Made by a program: the position numbers and the translations under genes. Shown here piece after piece: positions 7,514 to 15,579 of a DNA stretch of 64,000 nt; the first letter of the stretch is position 1; each line of letters starts with the position of its first letter. Source of the DNA: Amycolatopsis sulphurea (GTDB lineage: Bacteria; Actinomycetota; Actinomycetes; Mycobacteriales; Pseudonocardiaceae); NCBI RefSeq assembly GCF_002564045.1, contig NZ_PDJK01000001.1:372001-436000 (forward strand), in the 5' to 3' direction. Below the pieces are notes generated by a model. The model was not told the DNA's origin. It ran no database searches and worked only from the letters and a program-made list of their open reading frames with translations.

Positions 7514-8818
7514 CGGATGGGGGAGCGCACTGGCTGACGGCGCGGCGGCTACCGGTTCGGGACGGGCCGGGGTCGGCCGAATCGGTGCGAGGACGGCGGC
7601 GCGGTGTGCCCGGTACGCAGCGGTCAGCAGCAATGCGAGGGTGACCAACGGGTAGGTGTTCGCCACGATCAGCTGCCATCCCGCCCAAGGCCCGTCGGCC
7701 GGAGTGAGAATCTGTGGGCCGAGTAGCAGCAGCGCGGCGCAGGTGAGCAGCAGCCGGATACACCGGTCTGCAGTCCTCAGTGGACGGAATCCGTGGGAAG
7801 GCAGCATGCTTGCCGCGAGCGCCACCAGCGCGGGGGCCACCTACACCCAGTGTGCGGTCCAGGACAGCGGGGAAAGCAGCAACGCGGCCGCGGCGTTGGC
7901 GAGCAGGCCGATTTCGGGGCTGGAGCGCCGCATGATCAGCACTGCAGCCGCCAGGATCAGCGCCGCCAGCACGATCCAGGCCGCGTGGTGCCAGACCCCG
8001 TGCAGGCCGAGCCGGTTGAGTGCGGCGGAGATAGTCTGGTTGTCCCGGTTGACGATTCCGGCGGGCCCGTTGAGCACACCGCCGAAGAAGAACCGTTTCG
8101 ACTCGTCCGGCATCAGCAGGGCCATTCCGCCGGTGACGGCGGCCGCGGTGCCTGCGACGGTCAATGAGGAACGGAAGTCCTTGCGTACCAGGAAAAAGAG
8201 CACGAAAGCGACCGGGGTGATCTTGATCGCCGCGGCGATCCCGATCAGCATTCCCCGTGGCCATCGCGGATTCTCGACCAGGAAGTCCGCCGCGACCAGC
8301 GCCATCAGCAGGAGGTTGACCTGTCCCTGCCCGACGGTGTTGCGCACCGGTTCGAGCAGTAGCAAGGTCGGCAGCACCGCGATGGTGACCTTCAGGAAGC
8401 CCCGGGTGCCGCCGTCCGGCCAGACTCGCCGCAGTACCAGGAAGACGGTGAAACCCAGGCAAGACAAGGAAACCAGCATACTGAGCACGGCGGCGGCCGG
8501 GAACGGCAGCGCGGCGAGGAAGGAAAACGGCAGCAGGGCGAACGGCGGGTAGATGAAGCCCGGGGTCGGGCCGGCGTAGGTCACCGGCAGTTGCCCGTAC
8601 GGGTCCAGTCCATGCCACCAGGCCAACGTTCCCTGGTAGAAACTCTGCAGGTCGCCGAACCTGCTGCGGTAGGCGAGATCGAGCAGCCCGAGCAGCCCGA
8701 GCCCGATCGCCCCGGCCACCGCGGCGACCTGCCACGTCCGGCGGCCGGCCAGACTCGTTGCCTGGCTTGCGATCCACGATGCCACGCCGGGCCGGCGATG
8801 CGCTCGAACCTCGTTCAT
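7514..8818 (-). pseudogene. GT87/DUF2029-type membrane glycosyltransferase with an in-frame TAG
   Basis: From ATG at 8818 the minus strand encodes a polytopic membrane protein typical of the actinobacterial GT87 (DUF2029) polyprenol-phosphate mannosyltransferases: DLQSFYQGTLAWWHGLDPYG, GFIYPPFALL, NTVGQGQVNLLLMAL, and a C-terminal PLSWTAHWV. The next codon is TAG (7841-7843), after which the same frame continues VAPALVALAASML and further helices. Relatives keep a Trp at this point (HHWVW), so TGG to TAG is the simplest explanation. The frame then runs into an integrase fragment. The truncated 325-residue product might still insert in membranes, but the gene is best treated as broken unless the amber codon is read through. 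Confidence 0.65.
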
Positions 8819-9525
8819 ATCCGGCTAGACGCCGCGTTCGGCCGGATGGTTTTCGACGGGAGTGTGATTCAGGACATGTCGGAGTGTGGGCTGTGGCGAT
8901 TCGCTGTGCCCGGTCCGCGTTGGTCCTCAGTGGGCCGGTTTGTGTCATCGTTAGTGGACAGTCGGGTGGGTGTTCGGGGTTGGCGCTGAGGTGACCGTCT
9001 CCGATCTGCGGTGTCCCTGTCATCGGAATCTGCGGCTTGTGCTGGGGTCGAGTGCCGAAGTTGACGCCTGCGGTCCCGGCGTCGCTGCCGGGTGAAGCCG
9101 GGCGGGGTGTTCGGCGTGTGGTGCCGGCAGAGCGTGCGAGGTCAGGCTGCCGAGGTTGAGTCGGATTCAGCCCGAGCGTTCAGCTGACGGGTCCCGGCAA
9201 AATACGGTGTCCGGCCAGGAACGCGGTGTCCTTCCGGTCCTACGGGGCGGTGACGATTCACTGTGCGCGGTCCTCGGTGGGCTGGCTGTGTCGCGAGTGG
9301 ACAGTCGGGCAGTGGATGGTGATCGGGGCAGGTTCGTTCGTGAGGTGCCCGCCGCCGTTCTGCGGTTGCCTTGCGGACTGGAACTTGCGGTTTGTGCCGG
9401 GTGGCCTGCCCGGAGTGTTCGGCATGTGACCGAAGGCAGGAGATCATGATGCCGAGGCCGAGCGGATCCCGGCCCCGACGGGCCATCCGACGGGTTCGGG
9501 CAGCGCGGCGGCCTTCCGGCTCCTT
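8819..9525. other. 707-bp gap without a recognisable gene; contains a decayed duplication
   Basis: No open frame here has convincing codon use or a recognisable product. The segment at 8896-9053 and the one at 9252-9400 share a colinear, diverged pattern (GATTC.CTGTGC.CGGTCC, then AGTGGACAGTCGGG, then CTTGCGG/CTGCGG before TTTGTGC/CTTGTGC), so part of the gap looks like a degenerate tandem duplication. Near 9187, GGGTCCCGGCAAAA resembles a miniature-element end but lacks a partner. Confidence 0.5.
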
Positions 9526-9535
9526 GGTGCACTCG

Positions 9536-9807
9536 CAGAGTGTCGGCAACGTCGGTGTGGGGGGCCCTGCACAGACTGCGGAGGTCCGTGAAGGGCCCTT
9601 CACGGACTCTGAGTCTGTGAAGGGCCCCTTCACAGACCCCGAGACAGGCCCGGCGTACACCACGAGGTGGTCGCGCGTCTCGAACACCTCCGCTTCGCCT
9701 GCTGCCGGGCGTGATCGACGAAAGATGGCAGGCGCCGTCGACGATGCGCGGCCGCTACGGCTCACTCTGCTGATCACGGGTCCTCGACCAACTTTGCCGG
9801 GACCCTG
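9536..9807 (+). mobile_element. Miniature inverted-repeat element, copy B (272 bp, complete)
   Basis: The best-preserved copy. Left end CAGAGTGTCGGCAACGTCGG and right end, read from the other strand, CAGGGTCCCGGCAAAGTTGG form imperfect terminal inverted repeats. GGTGCACTCG occurs immediately outside on both sides (9526-9535 and 9808-9817), a perfect 10-bp direct repeat and so a classic target-site duplication. The interior is non-coding and holds a double palindrome at 9584-9637 and CACGAGGTGGTCGCGCG. CAGGG ends with an 8-10-bp duplication recall the ISAs1 family, whose transposase would have to act in trans; that link is inference. Confidence 0.85.
9584..9637. repeat. Double nested palindrome inside miniature element B
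   Basis: Two GTGAAGGGCCCTTCAC-type units joined by GGACTCTGAGTC. Symmetry is slightly imperfect (CCGTG in one arm, CTGTG in the other). Copies C and D have only one unit here, which accounts for most of the roughly 30-bp length difference. Confidence 0.85.
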
Positions 9808-9832
9808 GGTGCACTCGTGTGAAGTGCCCGGT

Positions 9833-10372
9833 TCAGCTGTCGTAGTACGAGGAAGGCGGCTGCTGCGGCCACTGCCGGGTCGGCGGCGGTGGCTCCCGGC
9901 GGCCGGTCTTGTGCCGGTGCAGGGTGCGCGCGTTCGCCGCCATGCTGCTCACCACGAGCGCGATCACCAGCCGGATCACGAGGTTGATCGCCGCGGTCGC
10001 GATTTTCGCGCTCCGCTCCACGGTGAGCGTGAGCGGGAGGACGACCGCGATCAGCGTCACCAGCACCATGATCCAGCCGAAGAACTGGCCGGGCGCCGGG
10101 GTGGCGACGCTGAGCAGGTGCATCAGCCCGGTGGCCAGCAGCGCGGCGACGGCGGCCGCGATCGCGTACGTGGTGGTGCTGGCATTGCCCCAGATACCGT
10201 CGCCCTTCGGGGCCAGTACGGGCACCTCGAACAAACCCCGGGCGATCAGCAGGCCGACGAACGCGACCAGTGCCGCGACCACCGCGGTCGCGACCCCGCC
10301 CGCCCACAGCCGAGCCGCGTCCACACCGGGTCGGACATCCTGCCCGTAATCACCACGCGGGTACTGCGTCAT
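9833..10372 (-). CDS. DUF6069-type integral membrane protein
   Basis: A 179-residue protein with a short polar N-terminus (MTQYPRGDYGQDVRP), then four hydrophobic segments: LWAGGVATAVVAALVAFVG, the stretch around TYAIAAAVAALLATG, the segment after GQFFGWIMVLVTLIAVV, and INLVIRLVIALVVSSM. The tail is basic and rich in Pro/Gln/Ser. Layout and length resemble the actinobacterial DUF6069 family, with no known function. ATG at 10372 is the only start that keeps the leader. The stop is 26 bp from miniature element B. It lies downstream of, and in the same direction as, the HdeD-like gene with a 47-bp gap, so co-transcription is possible. Confidence 0.7.
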   Translation of the reverse strand: MTQYPRGDYGQDVRPGVDAARLWAGGVATAVVAALVAFVGLLIARGLFEVPVLAPKGDGIWGNASTTTYAIAAAVAALLATGLMHLLSVATPAPGQFFGWIMVLVTLIAVVLPLTLTVERSAKIATAAINLVIRLVIALVVSSMAANARTLHRHKTGRREPPPPTRQWPQQPPSSYYDS

Positions 10373-10419
10373 CACCGATCCCTCCGCCGCCGGGCTGCTC
10401 GTCGCTTCCGATTGTCCTG

Positions 10420-11013
10420 CTACCGGGGCTCTTCCGCTGGCTCGGATTTCGCCAGCCGGCGCAGCCGGAAGGCCAGCACGACGAGGACGATCCCGTGCAG
10501 CAGCGCGTAGCAGCCGAGCAAGATCGCAATTCCGAACACCCCGGCGATCGGGTGCACCAGCACCAGCACCCCGGCGACCACGGCCACCAGCCCGGCCAAG
10601 ATGAGGAAGGCCTCCCCGGTGATCTGCTTGCGCAGCCGGATCGCGGCCACGATCTCCGCGACGCCGGTGACCACCGCCCACACGCCGGCGAACGTCGCGA
10701 GCGCCAGCACCGTGAGCGCGGGCCAGACGAGCACGAGCACCCCGGCCGCGAGCCCGAGCAGCCCCAGCAATGCGTACGCGAGGCGGTGCGTGCCGTCGCC
10801 TGGCCGGAACGCCTGGACGATCGCGCCGAATCCGTCGACCAGAGCGTAGATGCCGAACAGCACCGCCATCGCCAGCACGGTGACGCCGGGCCAGGCGAGC
10901 GCGAATACACCGAACACCACGGCCAGCGCGCCGCGCGCGGCGACCAGCGGCCACGCCCGCCGGGGATCCAGCACGGCCAGGCCGAGAACGGGTGGAGTCT
11001 GGAATGCGGACAT
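10420..11013 (-). CDS. HdeD/DUF308-family membrane protein
   Basis: A 197-residue protein made almost entirely of six hydrophobic helices in two similar halves, with the DUF308 pattern: GALAVVFGVFALAWPGVTVLA, then LYGIYALVDG-like turns, LAAGVLVLVWPALTVLAL, and GVLVLVHPIAGVFGIAILLG. It resembles HdeD, an inner-membrane protein tied to acid resistance in enterobacteria; in actinomycetes the function is not established. The ATG at 11013 follows GGGAGGTACGT, a good ribosome site. It is transcribed toward the DUF6069 gene. The calls for family and topology are firm, the physiological role is not. Confidence 0.8.
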   Translation of the reverse strand: MSAFQTPPVLGLAVLDPRRAWPLVAARGALAVVFGVFALAWPGVTVLAMAVLFGIYALVDGFGAIVQAFRPGDGTHRLAYALLGLLGLAAGVLVLVWPALTVLALATFAGVWAVVTGVAEIVAAIRLRKQITGEAFLILAGLVAVVAGVLVLVHPIAGVFGIAILLGCYALLHGIVLVVLAFRLRRLAKSEPAEEPR

Positions 11014-11097
11014 ACGTACCTCCCGGGTATGCGCCGACCGGGGGCACGGTAACGCCGGGCGCGCGTTTCGGCCCGCGGGCCTCACCCGATCGGGGCG

Positions 11098-12510
11098 CTA
11101 GCCGGACACCTGCAGCGTGGCCAGCCGCCAGGTGCCCGGGTCCGGGGCCCGCCGCGCGTCGAGCGTGCGCAGCGTGGGGAACCGGTCGAACAACGCGGTG
11201 AGCGCGACCTCGATCTGGACACGGGCGAACGAGGCGCCGAGGCAGAAGTGCGGACCGAAGGCGAATCCGAGGTGCCCGCCCGCTGCCCGGCGCACGTCCA
11301 GCCGGTCCGGCTCAGGGAACACCCGCGGGTCCCGGTTCGCCGCCGCGATCGACACGGTCACCTGTTCGCCTTCGCGGACGGTGACGCCGTACAGCTCGAC
11401 GTCCTGGGTCGCGCGTCGGGGAATGGTCAGCAGTTGCGAGCCACACCAGCGCATCAGCTCGTCCACCGCGTTCGGCCAGTGGTGTGGTCCGTCGCGGAGC
11501 ACGGCCAGCTGATCGGGGTAGGTGATCAGCGCATCTACGGCATTGGCCAGGAAATTCGCCGGAGTCTGCCCGGCGAGCACGAGCTGCCAGACGAGGGCCA
11601 CGGTCTCCTGGCCGGTCAGCCCCGCGTCCTCGGTGAGGTGGCGCAGCAGCTCGCTGTCCGGGTGCGCGACGAGGTCTCGTGCGCCGTCGATGATCCCGGG
11701 GACGGCGGTGGCGAATCCTTCGCCGGAGCCGCGGACCACGTTCGAGCCATACTCGTGCCAGTTCGGCCGGTCCGCCTCCGGGACGCCGACCAGTTCGCAG
11801 ATCACCTCCATCGGCAACGGCTGCGCGAACGCGGTGATCAGGTCCACCGGCTCGTGCTCGGGCAGTGCGTCGAGCAGCCGGGCCACCACGCGGTCGATCC
11901 GAGGCCGGAACGCCAGCGCCCGCCGGGCAGCGAACGCCGGCGCGGTCAGCCGGCGGAGGCGGGCGTGTGGTTCGCCCTCCATTTCCTGCATGGTCCGCAT
12001 ATAGGGACGGCAGTGTTCGGGCACGTCGAGCGGCTGAAAAGTGCCTGCCCCGAGCGCGAACCGCGGATCGGTGAGCATCGCGCGCGCCTCGGCGTGCCGC
12101 GTCAGCACCCACACCGGGCCGAACCCCGGCCCGCTGAGCCGGGCCACCGGTCCCTGTCCCCGCGCGTGTCCGTAGGCGGTGAACGGATCGGTGATCACGG
12201 AGGGGTCGGCCAGGTCGATCTCGGGAACGTCCGGAGCGGGGCGCGAGGGCGTGGGGCCGGCCGAGCCGGTGGTGGACGTCGGGCGGGTCTCGGGGCTGGT
12301 GCTGCCGGGGTCGGGATCGGCGGGAAGAGCGGTCGCCGGGTCGGGTGAAGTCTTGGACGGCAGGTCTGAGCGGGGGGATTCCGAGGCTTGGTGCGTGGGG
12401 CCGGACGGCGTGGAGCCGGACTGCTCGGTGTCCTGGAACGGGGAGCTGGGGCGGGAGCCACCCGACGGTTCGGACGGTGCGGGTTCGGCAGGCCTGAAGT
12501 CAGCGGGCAC
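11098..12510 (-). CDS. Cytochrome P450 with a long disordered N-terminal extension
   Basis: A 470-residue protein. Residues from about 95 on form a class I bacterial P450: K-helix ELMRW (ExxR), then FAFGPHFCLGA with heme ligand C423. The I-helix reads VLAGQTPANFL instead of the usual AG-acid-T-T, so the acid-alcohol pair that assists O2 activation is not evident. The first 90 or so residues are rich in Pro, Ser, Thr and Asp and look disordered, which is unusual for a soluble P450; a later start (for example near the IDLADPSVITDPFTAYG block) would remove them, but no better start with a ribosome site is obvious. It diverges from a TetR-type regulator with repeats between them. Redox partners are not nearby and the substrate is unknown. 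Confidence 0.85.
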   Translation of the reverse strand: MPADFRPAEPAPSEPSGGSRPSSPFQDTEQSGSTPSGPTHQASESPRSDLPSKTSPDPATALPADPDPGSTSPETRPTSTTGSAGPTPSRPAPDVPEIDLADPSVITDPFTAYGHARGQGPVARLSGPGFGPVWVLTRHAEARAMLTDPRFALGAGTFQPLDVPEHCRPYMRTMQEMEGEPHARLRRLTAPAFAARRALAFRPRIDRVVARLLDALPEHEPVDLITAFAQPLPMEVICELVGVPEADRPNWHEYGSNVVRGSGEGFATAVPGIIDGARDLVAHPDSELLRHLTEDAGLTGQETVALVWQLVLAGQTPANFLANAVDALITYPDQLAVLRDGPHHWPNAVDELMRWCGSQLLTIPRRATQDVELYGVTVREGEQVTVSIAAANRDPRVFPEPDRLDVRRAAGGHLGFAFGPHFCLGASFARVQIEVALTALFDRFPTLRTLDARRAPDPGTWRLATLQVSG

Positions 12511-12569
12511 GGGCAGCTCCGGGGAGTTCGGACCGGGTCATCCGGATGGGGGTGAGCAGACGTCCGGTC

Positions 12570-12599
12570 ATTCAGATGGTCAATTCAGATGATCTCATC
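12570..12599. promoter_or_regulatory. Divergent P450/TetR control region with direct and inverted repeats
   Basis: ATTCAGATG occurs twice (12570-12578 and 12583-12591, 13 bp apart). The second copy overlaps the inverted repeat GATGA-TC-TCATC at 12588-12599. An AT-rich run (ATCATATACATG) follows. The location in the 137-bp divergent gap makes it a likely operator for the neighbouring TetR-type regulator. Confidence 0.5.
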
Positions 12600-12647
12600 A
12601 TATACATGTGAACGCTAGTCTGCCGCCGAGGAGATCGGAGGACCCAG

Positions 12648-13718
12648 ATGGCCCGGCTGACCAGGGCGGAAACGCAGGAGCGCAACCGGGCGAAGGTGCT
12701 CGGCGCGGCGCGGGAGGAGTTCACCGAACGGGGGTTTCGGGAGGCGAAGATCGATGTGATCGCCCAGCGGGCGGAGCTGACGCGCGGGGCCGTCTACTCC
12801 AACTTCCCGGGTAAGCGCGCGCTGTACTTCGCCGTGCTCGCGGAGGAGGCGGAACGGTCCGCGGCCGAGCTGCCGGGGCCGTACCGTTCGCTCACCGCGG
12901 GGGACGTGCTGGGGGCGCTGGCCCGCACCTGGGTGGCGCGGCTGCCGCTGGCGTCCGACCCCGCCGCGCGGCTGGGGGTGGAGCTGCTCCCGGAGATCCT
13001 CGCCGACGAGCTGACCCACCGGCCCTACGCTCAGCTCCTGCGGTTCGACGCGATCGTGTTCGGCCTGGCCATGGAACGCCTGTCCCCGCCCGAACGGATG
13101 GGCGGGCGACTGGTCCGGGTGGCGGAGGCGGCGTTCACGCTGCTGCACGGCGCGAGCCAGCTCGCTGCCGCCGCGCCCGGCTTCGGGGAGCCGTTCAACG
13201 TGGTGCGCGCGTGCGAGGCGTTGCCGTCGCTGCGGTTCGAGGACAGCTGGCCGACGCCGCCGATCGTGCCGCAGGCGCGGGCCGCGGGGGAGGCGTGGGC
13301 GCCGCCGGAATCGTTCGACGCACTGCGCGCGCAGCCGGTCCGCCTCGACGGCGACGGGGTGGTGGCGGTGCTCGGCCTGCACCGGCTGTCCGCGATCGAG
13401 GAAGCCGTGCGCGCCGCGTTCACCACCGACGACGTGACGTTGGTCGTGGTCACCGGGCAGCCGGGTGAACTGGTGCCACTGGTCGCCCTCGTGCTCGCCG
13501 ATCTGCGCGGCTTGCTCCGTCAGTCGTGCCCGGTAGACGCGTGGCCGCGGCTGCGGGTGGTGGTCGACGAGACCGGCGAGATCGCCGCCGCCGCCGGTGT
13601 CTCCGCGGTGAGCGACGCGACGGAAACCGCCATCCGGGTCGAATCGGGCCGGATCGTGGTCCGCGCCGAGGGTTTCGGCGCCTGCCATGCGGCGGCGACG
13701 GGAGGAAAGGTCGCCTGA
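12648..13718 (+). CDS. TetR-type regulator with an additional C-terminal domain
   Basis: At 356 residues this is about 150 longer than a normal TetR protein. The helix-turn-helix is intact (REEFTERGFREAKIDVIAQ then RAELTRGAVYSNFPGKRAL), and residues to about 190 form the usual helical ligand domain. Beyond about 215 the chain changes to alternating beta/alpha segments: VVAVLGLHRLSAIEEAVRAA, DDVTLVVVTG, then PRLRVVVDETGEIAAAAGV and AIRVESGRIVVRAEG. VVDETGEIAAAAGV recalls the strand-turn-helix of peroxiredoxin/thioredoxin folds, although no CxxC is present. It may sense a ligand or partner for the divergent P450 gene. GGAGATCGGAGGA precedes the ATG. The extra domain's identity is my inference. 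Confidence 0.8.
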   Translation: MARLTRAETQERNRAKVLGAAREEFTERGFREAKIDVIAQRAELTRGAVYSNFPGKRALYFAVLAEEAERSAAELPGPYRSLTAGDVLGALARTWVARLPLASDPAARLGVELLPEILADELTHRPYAQLLRFDAIVFGLAMERLSPPERMGGRLVRVAEAAFTLLHGASQLAAAAPGFGEPFNVVRACEALPSLRFEDSWPTPPIVPQARAAGEAWAPPESFDALRAQPVRLDGDGVVAVLGLHRLSAIEEAVRAAFTTDDVTLVVVTGQPGELVPLVALVLADLRGLLRQSCPVDAWPRLRVVVDETGEIAAAAGVSAVSDATETAIRVESGRIVVRAEGFGACHAAATGGKVA

Positions 13719-13884
13719 TCTGGGGATCGTGCCGAGCACTGCCGGGGGAAGGGATGTGCTGAGCCGTACGGGGGAAGGTCGTGCTGAGCCCTGCAGAGGG
13801 GAGACGTGTTGAGCCGTACTGGGGGACGGGACGTGCTGAGCCCCGCAGAGGAGAGACGTGTTGAGCCGTGCCTGGGGAGGGGCC

Positions 13885-14126
13885 CAGGGTCCCGGCAAGT
13901 TGGTCGAGGACCCGTGATCAGCAGAGTGAGCCGTGGCTGCTGCGTCATCCATCGACGGCGCCTGCCCTCTCGATCTATTGCGCCCGGCAGCGGGCGATGC
14001 GGAGGTGTTCGAGATGCGCGACCACCTCGTGGAGTGCGCCGGGCCTCTCTCGGGTCTGTGAAGGGCCCCTTCACGGACCTCCGCGGTCTGCGCAGGTCCC
14101 CTCACACCGACTTTGCCGACGCCCTG
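13885..14126 (-). mobile_element. Miniature inverted-repeat element, copy C (242 bp, inverted)
   Basis: Starts CAGGGTCCCGGCAAGTTGG and ends CCGACTTTGCCGACGCCCTG, so it is oriented opposite to copy B. It is flanked by GGGAGGGGCC on the left and GGGAGGGCCG on the right, an imperfect duplication of the surrounding repeat unit. It contains a single palindrome (14054-14078) where copy B has two. It is inserted inside the 26-bp repeat array, so the array is older than this insertion. Confidence 0.8.
14054..14078. repeat. Single nested-palindrome unit inside element C
   Basis: GTCTGTGAAGGGCCCC followed by TTCACGGAC: one unit with near-perfect dyad symmetry, lacking the second unit and the GACTCAGAGTC junction. 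Confidence 0.8.
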
Positions 14127-14376
14127 GGGAGGGCCGTGGTGAGACCTGTGGGGGACGGAATGTGCCGAGCCGTGCCGGTGGAAAGGATGTGCTGCGCCCT
14201 GCGCCTGCTGGAACTACTCGGCTTGGACCTTGGGTCCACAATGGAATATTCGATCCGGTAGCGGAACAATGGCGCCGGTGTCCGGATTCGGCACGGTGAT
14301 CGTGTGTGGGAAACGACGCCAGCTGACGGGTGTACGGGAAACGTGTCCAGACAAAGGGAACTCGGGCAGGAAACGG

Positions 14377-15579
14377 TCAGTCCGCAGGCAGGTGCCGTCG
14401 GGAATGCCGGGCGATCACGGCCGTGCCGCCGAGTGCCAGTACGGCGAGGCAGCTCAGCAGCATCGGGTATCCGGCTACTCCGTTGAGTGCGGCCAGTAGT
14501 GACGGGAGCAGGAAACCGAGATAGGCCAGTGCATAGAAGATGCCGGTCAGCTCGGCGATTTCCGTCGGCTGGGCGAGTCGCTGCAGTTCCAGGAGGCCGG
14601 AAACGACCACGATGCCGTACGCGGTGCCGAGGACGAGAGCGGTCAGTAGTGCGAGCCAAGGTGAACGTTCTGCGGCCGCGGCGGCGCTCATTGCGAGTCC
14701 GGCGCACATCACGGTCATCCCGGTGAGGATTGCGCGGGCGCTGTTCGTCCGGTCCACGCGTTTCGCGATCGGCTGGATTCCGACGCCGGCACCGATGGCG
14801 CAGACCGTGAGCAGCGTCGAGTAGCAGAGGGACCATGAGCCGAGACGGTCGTGCACGAGCTGCGGCATGACGGCGTAAGCGATACCGCACGAGCCGAAAA
14901 TCCATGGCGCGGACGGCACGATCACTCGCCGGAAACGGGGATGCCTTGTGGTGCCGGGCAGTCCGCGCCGTGCCGGCGTCTGAAGCGCGTCAAGGCGGAG
15001 GGTCTCCTTGCCGCGCGCGGCGAACGGCAGGGCGATCACGGTCAGTCCAATGTGGACGATATAGGGCAGGATCATCGGCAATGGTCCCCACTGGGCGAGT
15101 ACCCCGGCGATCCCAGGGCCGGCGCCGAGTCCGAGCGTGAGACACAGCGCCGCGCGGCGGGTGCCGACGTCGGGGGTGGCCCGCGGGTCGAGGTCGGCCA
15201 GCTCCTTGATCCAGGTGGAGCCGACCGCCATCGCGACCGCGACCGCCACCCCGGTGAGGAACCGGCCGGCCGCGATCCACCCCGCCCCGAGCGGCCCGAG
15301 CGCAATCAGGGCGCTCGCCACCAGTGAGCACGCCGTGCCTGCGAGCATCACCGGCCGCCGTCCGAACCGGGTGGACAGGCCGCCGGACGCCAGCAGCGCG
15401 GGCACCAGGCCGAGCACGTACGCGCCGAGCAGCGCGTCGACGGTGAAGGCCGAGTAGCCCGCGGCCTGATACATCACCAGCAGCGGGGTGAACTGGTTAC
15501 CGCCCCAGCCGCACACGAAGACCGCGGCGGCGGCTGGGAGCCAGGTTGTCCGGGTGGTTGGCGGAGTGGCTGTGATCAT
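14377..15579 (-). CDS. Major facilitator superfamily transporter
   Basis: A 400-residue protein with about twelve hydrophobic segments. The MFS loop 2-3 signature is present as GGLSTRFGRRPVML, and the N-terminus FVCGWGGNQFTPLLVMYQAAGYS matches a group of small actinobacterial drug/sugar-type carriers. The central loop around RGKETLRLDALQTPARRG is cytoplasmic. Substrate cannot be told; efflux is common for this group. The start at 15579 lies beside a zone of short degenerate repeats shared with the end of the next GntR gene, so the promoter region has been reshuffled. It runs in the same direction as that GntR gene but 450 bp away, and probably is not part of the hydroxyproline cluster. Confidence 0.82.
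   Translation of the reverse strand: MITATPPTTRTTWLPAAAAVFVCGWGGNQFTPLLVMYQAAGYSAFTVDALLGAYVLGLVPALLASGGLSTRFGRRPVMLAGTACSLVASALIALGPLGAGWIAAGRFLTGVAVAVAMAVGSTWIKELADLDPRATPDVGTRRAALCLTLGLGAGPGIAGVLAQWGPLPMILPYIVHIGLTVIALPFAARGKETLRLDALQTPARRGLPGTTRHPRFRRVIVPSAPWIFGSCGIAYAVMPQLVHDRLGSWSLCYSTLLTVCAIGAGVGIQPIAKRVDRTNSARAILTGMTVMCAGLAMSAAAAAERSPWLALLTALVLGTAYGIVVVSGLLELQRLAQPTEIAELTGIFYALAYLGFLLPSLLAALNGVAGYPMLLSCLAVLALGGTAVIARHSRRHLPAD

Larger units (their letters stand above)
13727..14205. repeat. 26-bp tandem repeat array interrupted by miniature element C
   Basis: Between 13727 and 13884 about six units of 26 bp follow each other, each with a core like GTGCTGAGCCGTAC and a G-rich spacer such as TGGGGGACGGG. 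Two to three further, more degenerate units (TGTGCCGAGCCGTGCC and similar) appear after the mobile element, from 14127 to about 14205. The spacing is exact in the central units. No coding capacity is evident, and unit identity is too low and units too short and contiguous for CRISPR. Confidence 0.75.

Noticed and set aside
9187..9215. Possible fifth miniature-element end (GGGTCCCGGCAAAA)
   Set aside because: It resembles one terminus for about 14 bp but the interior does not match and there is no partner end or flanking duplication.
13727..14205. CRISPR array
   Set aside because: Repeats are contiguous 26-bp units with low identity, no unique spacers and no cas genes nearby.
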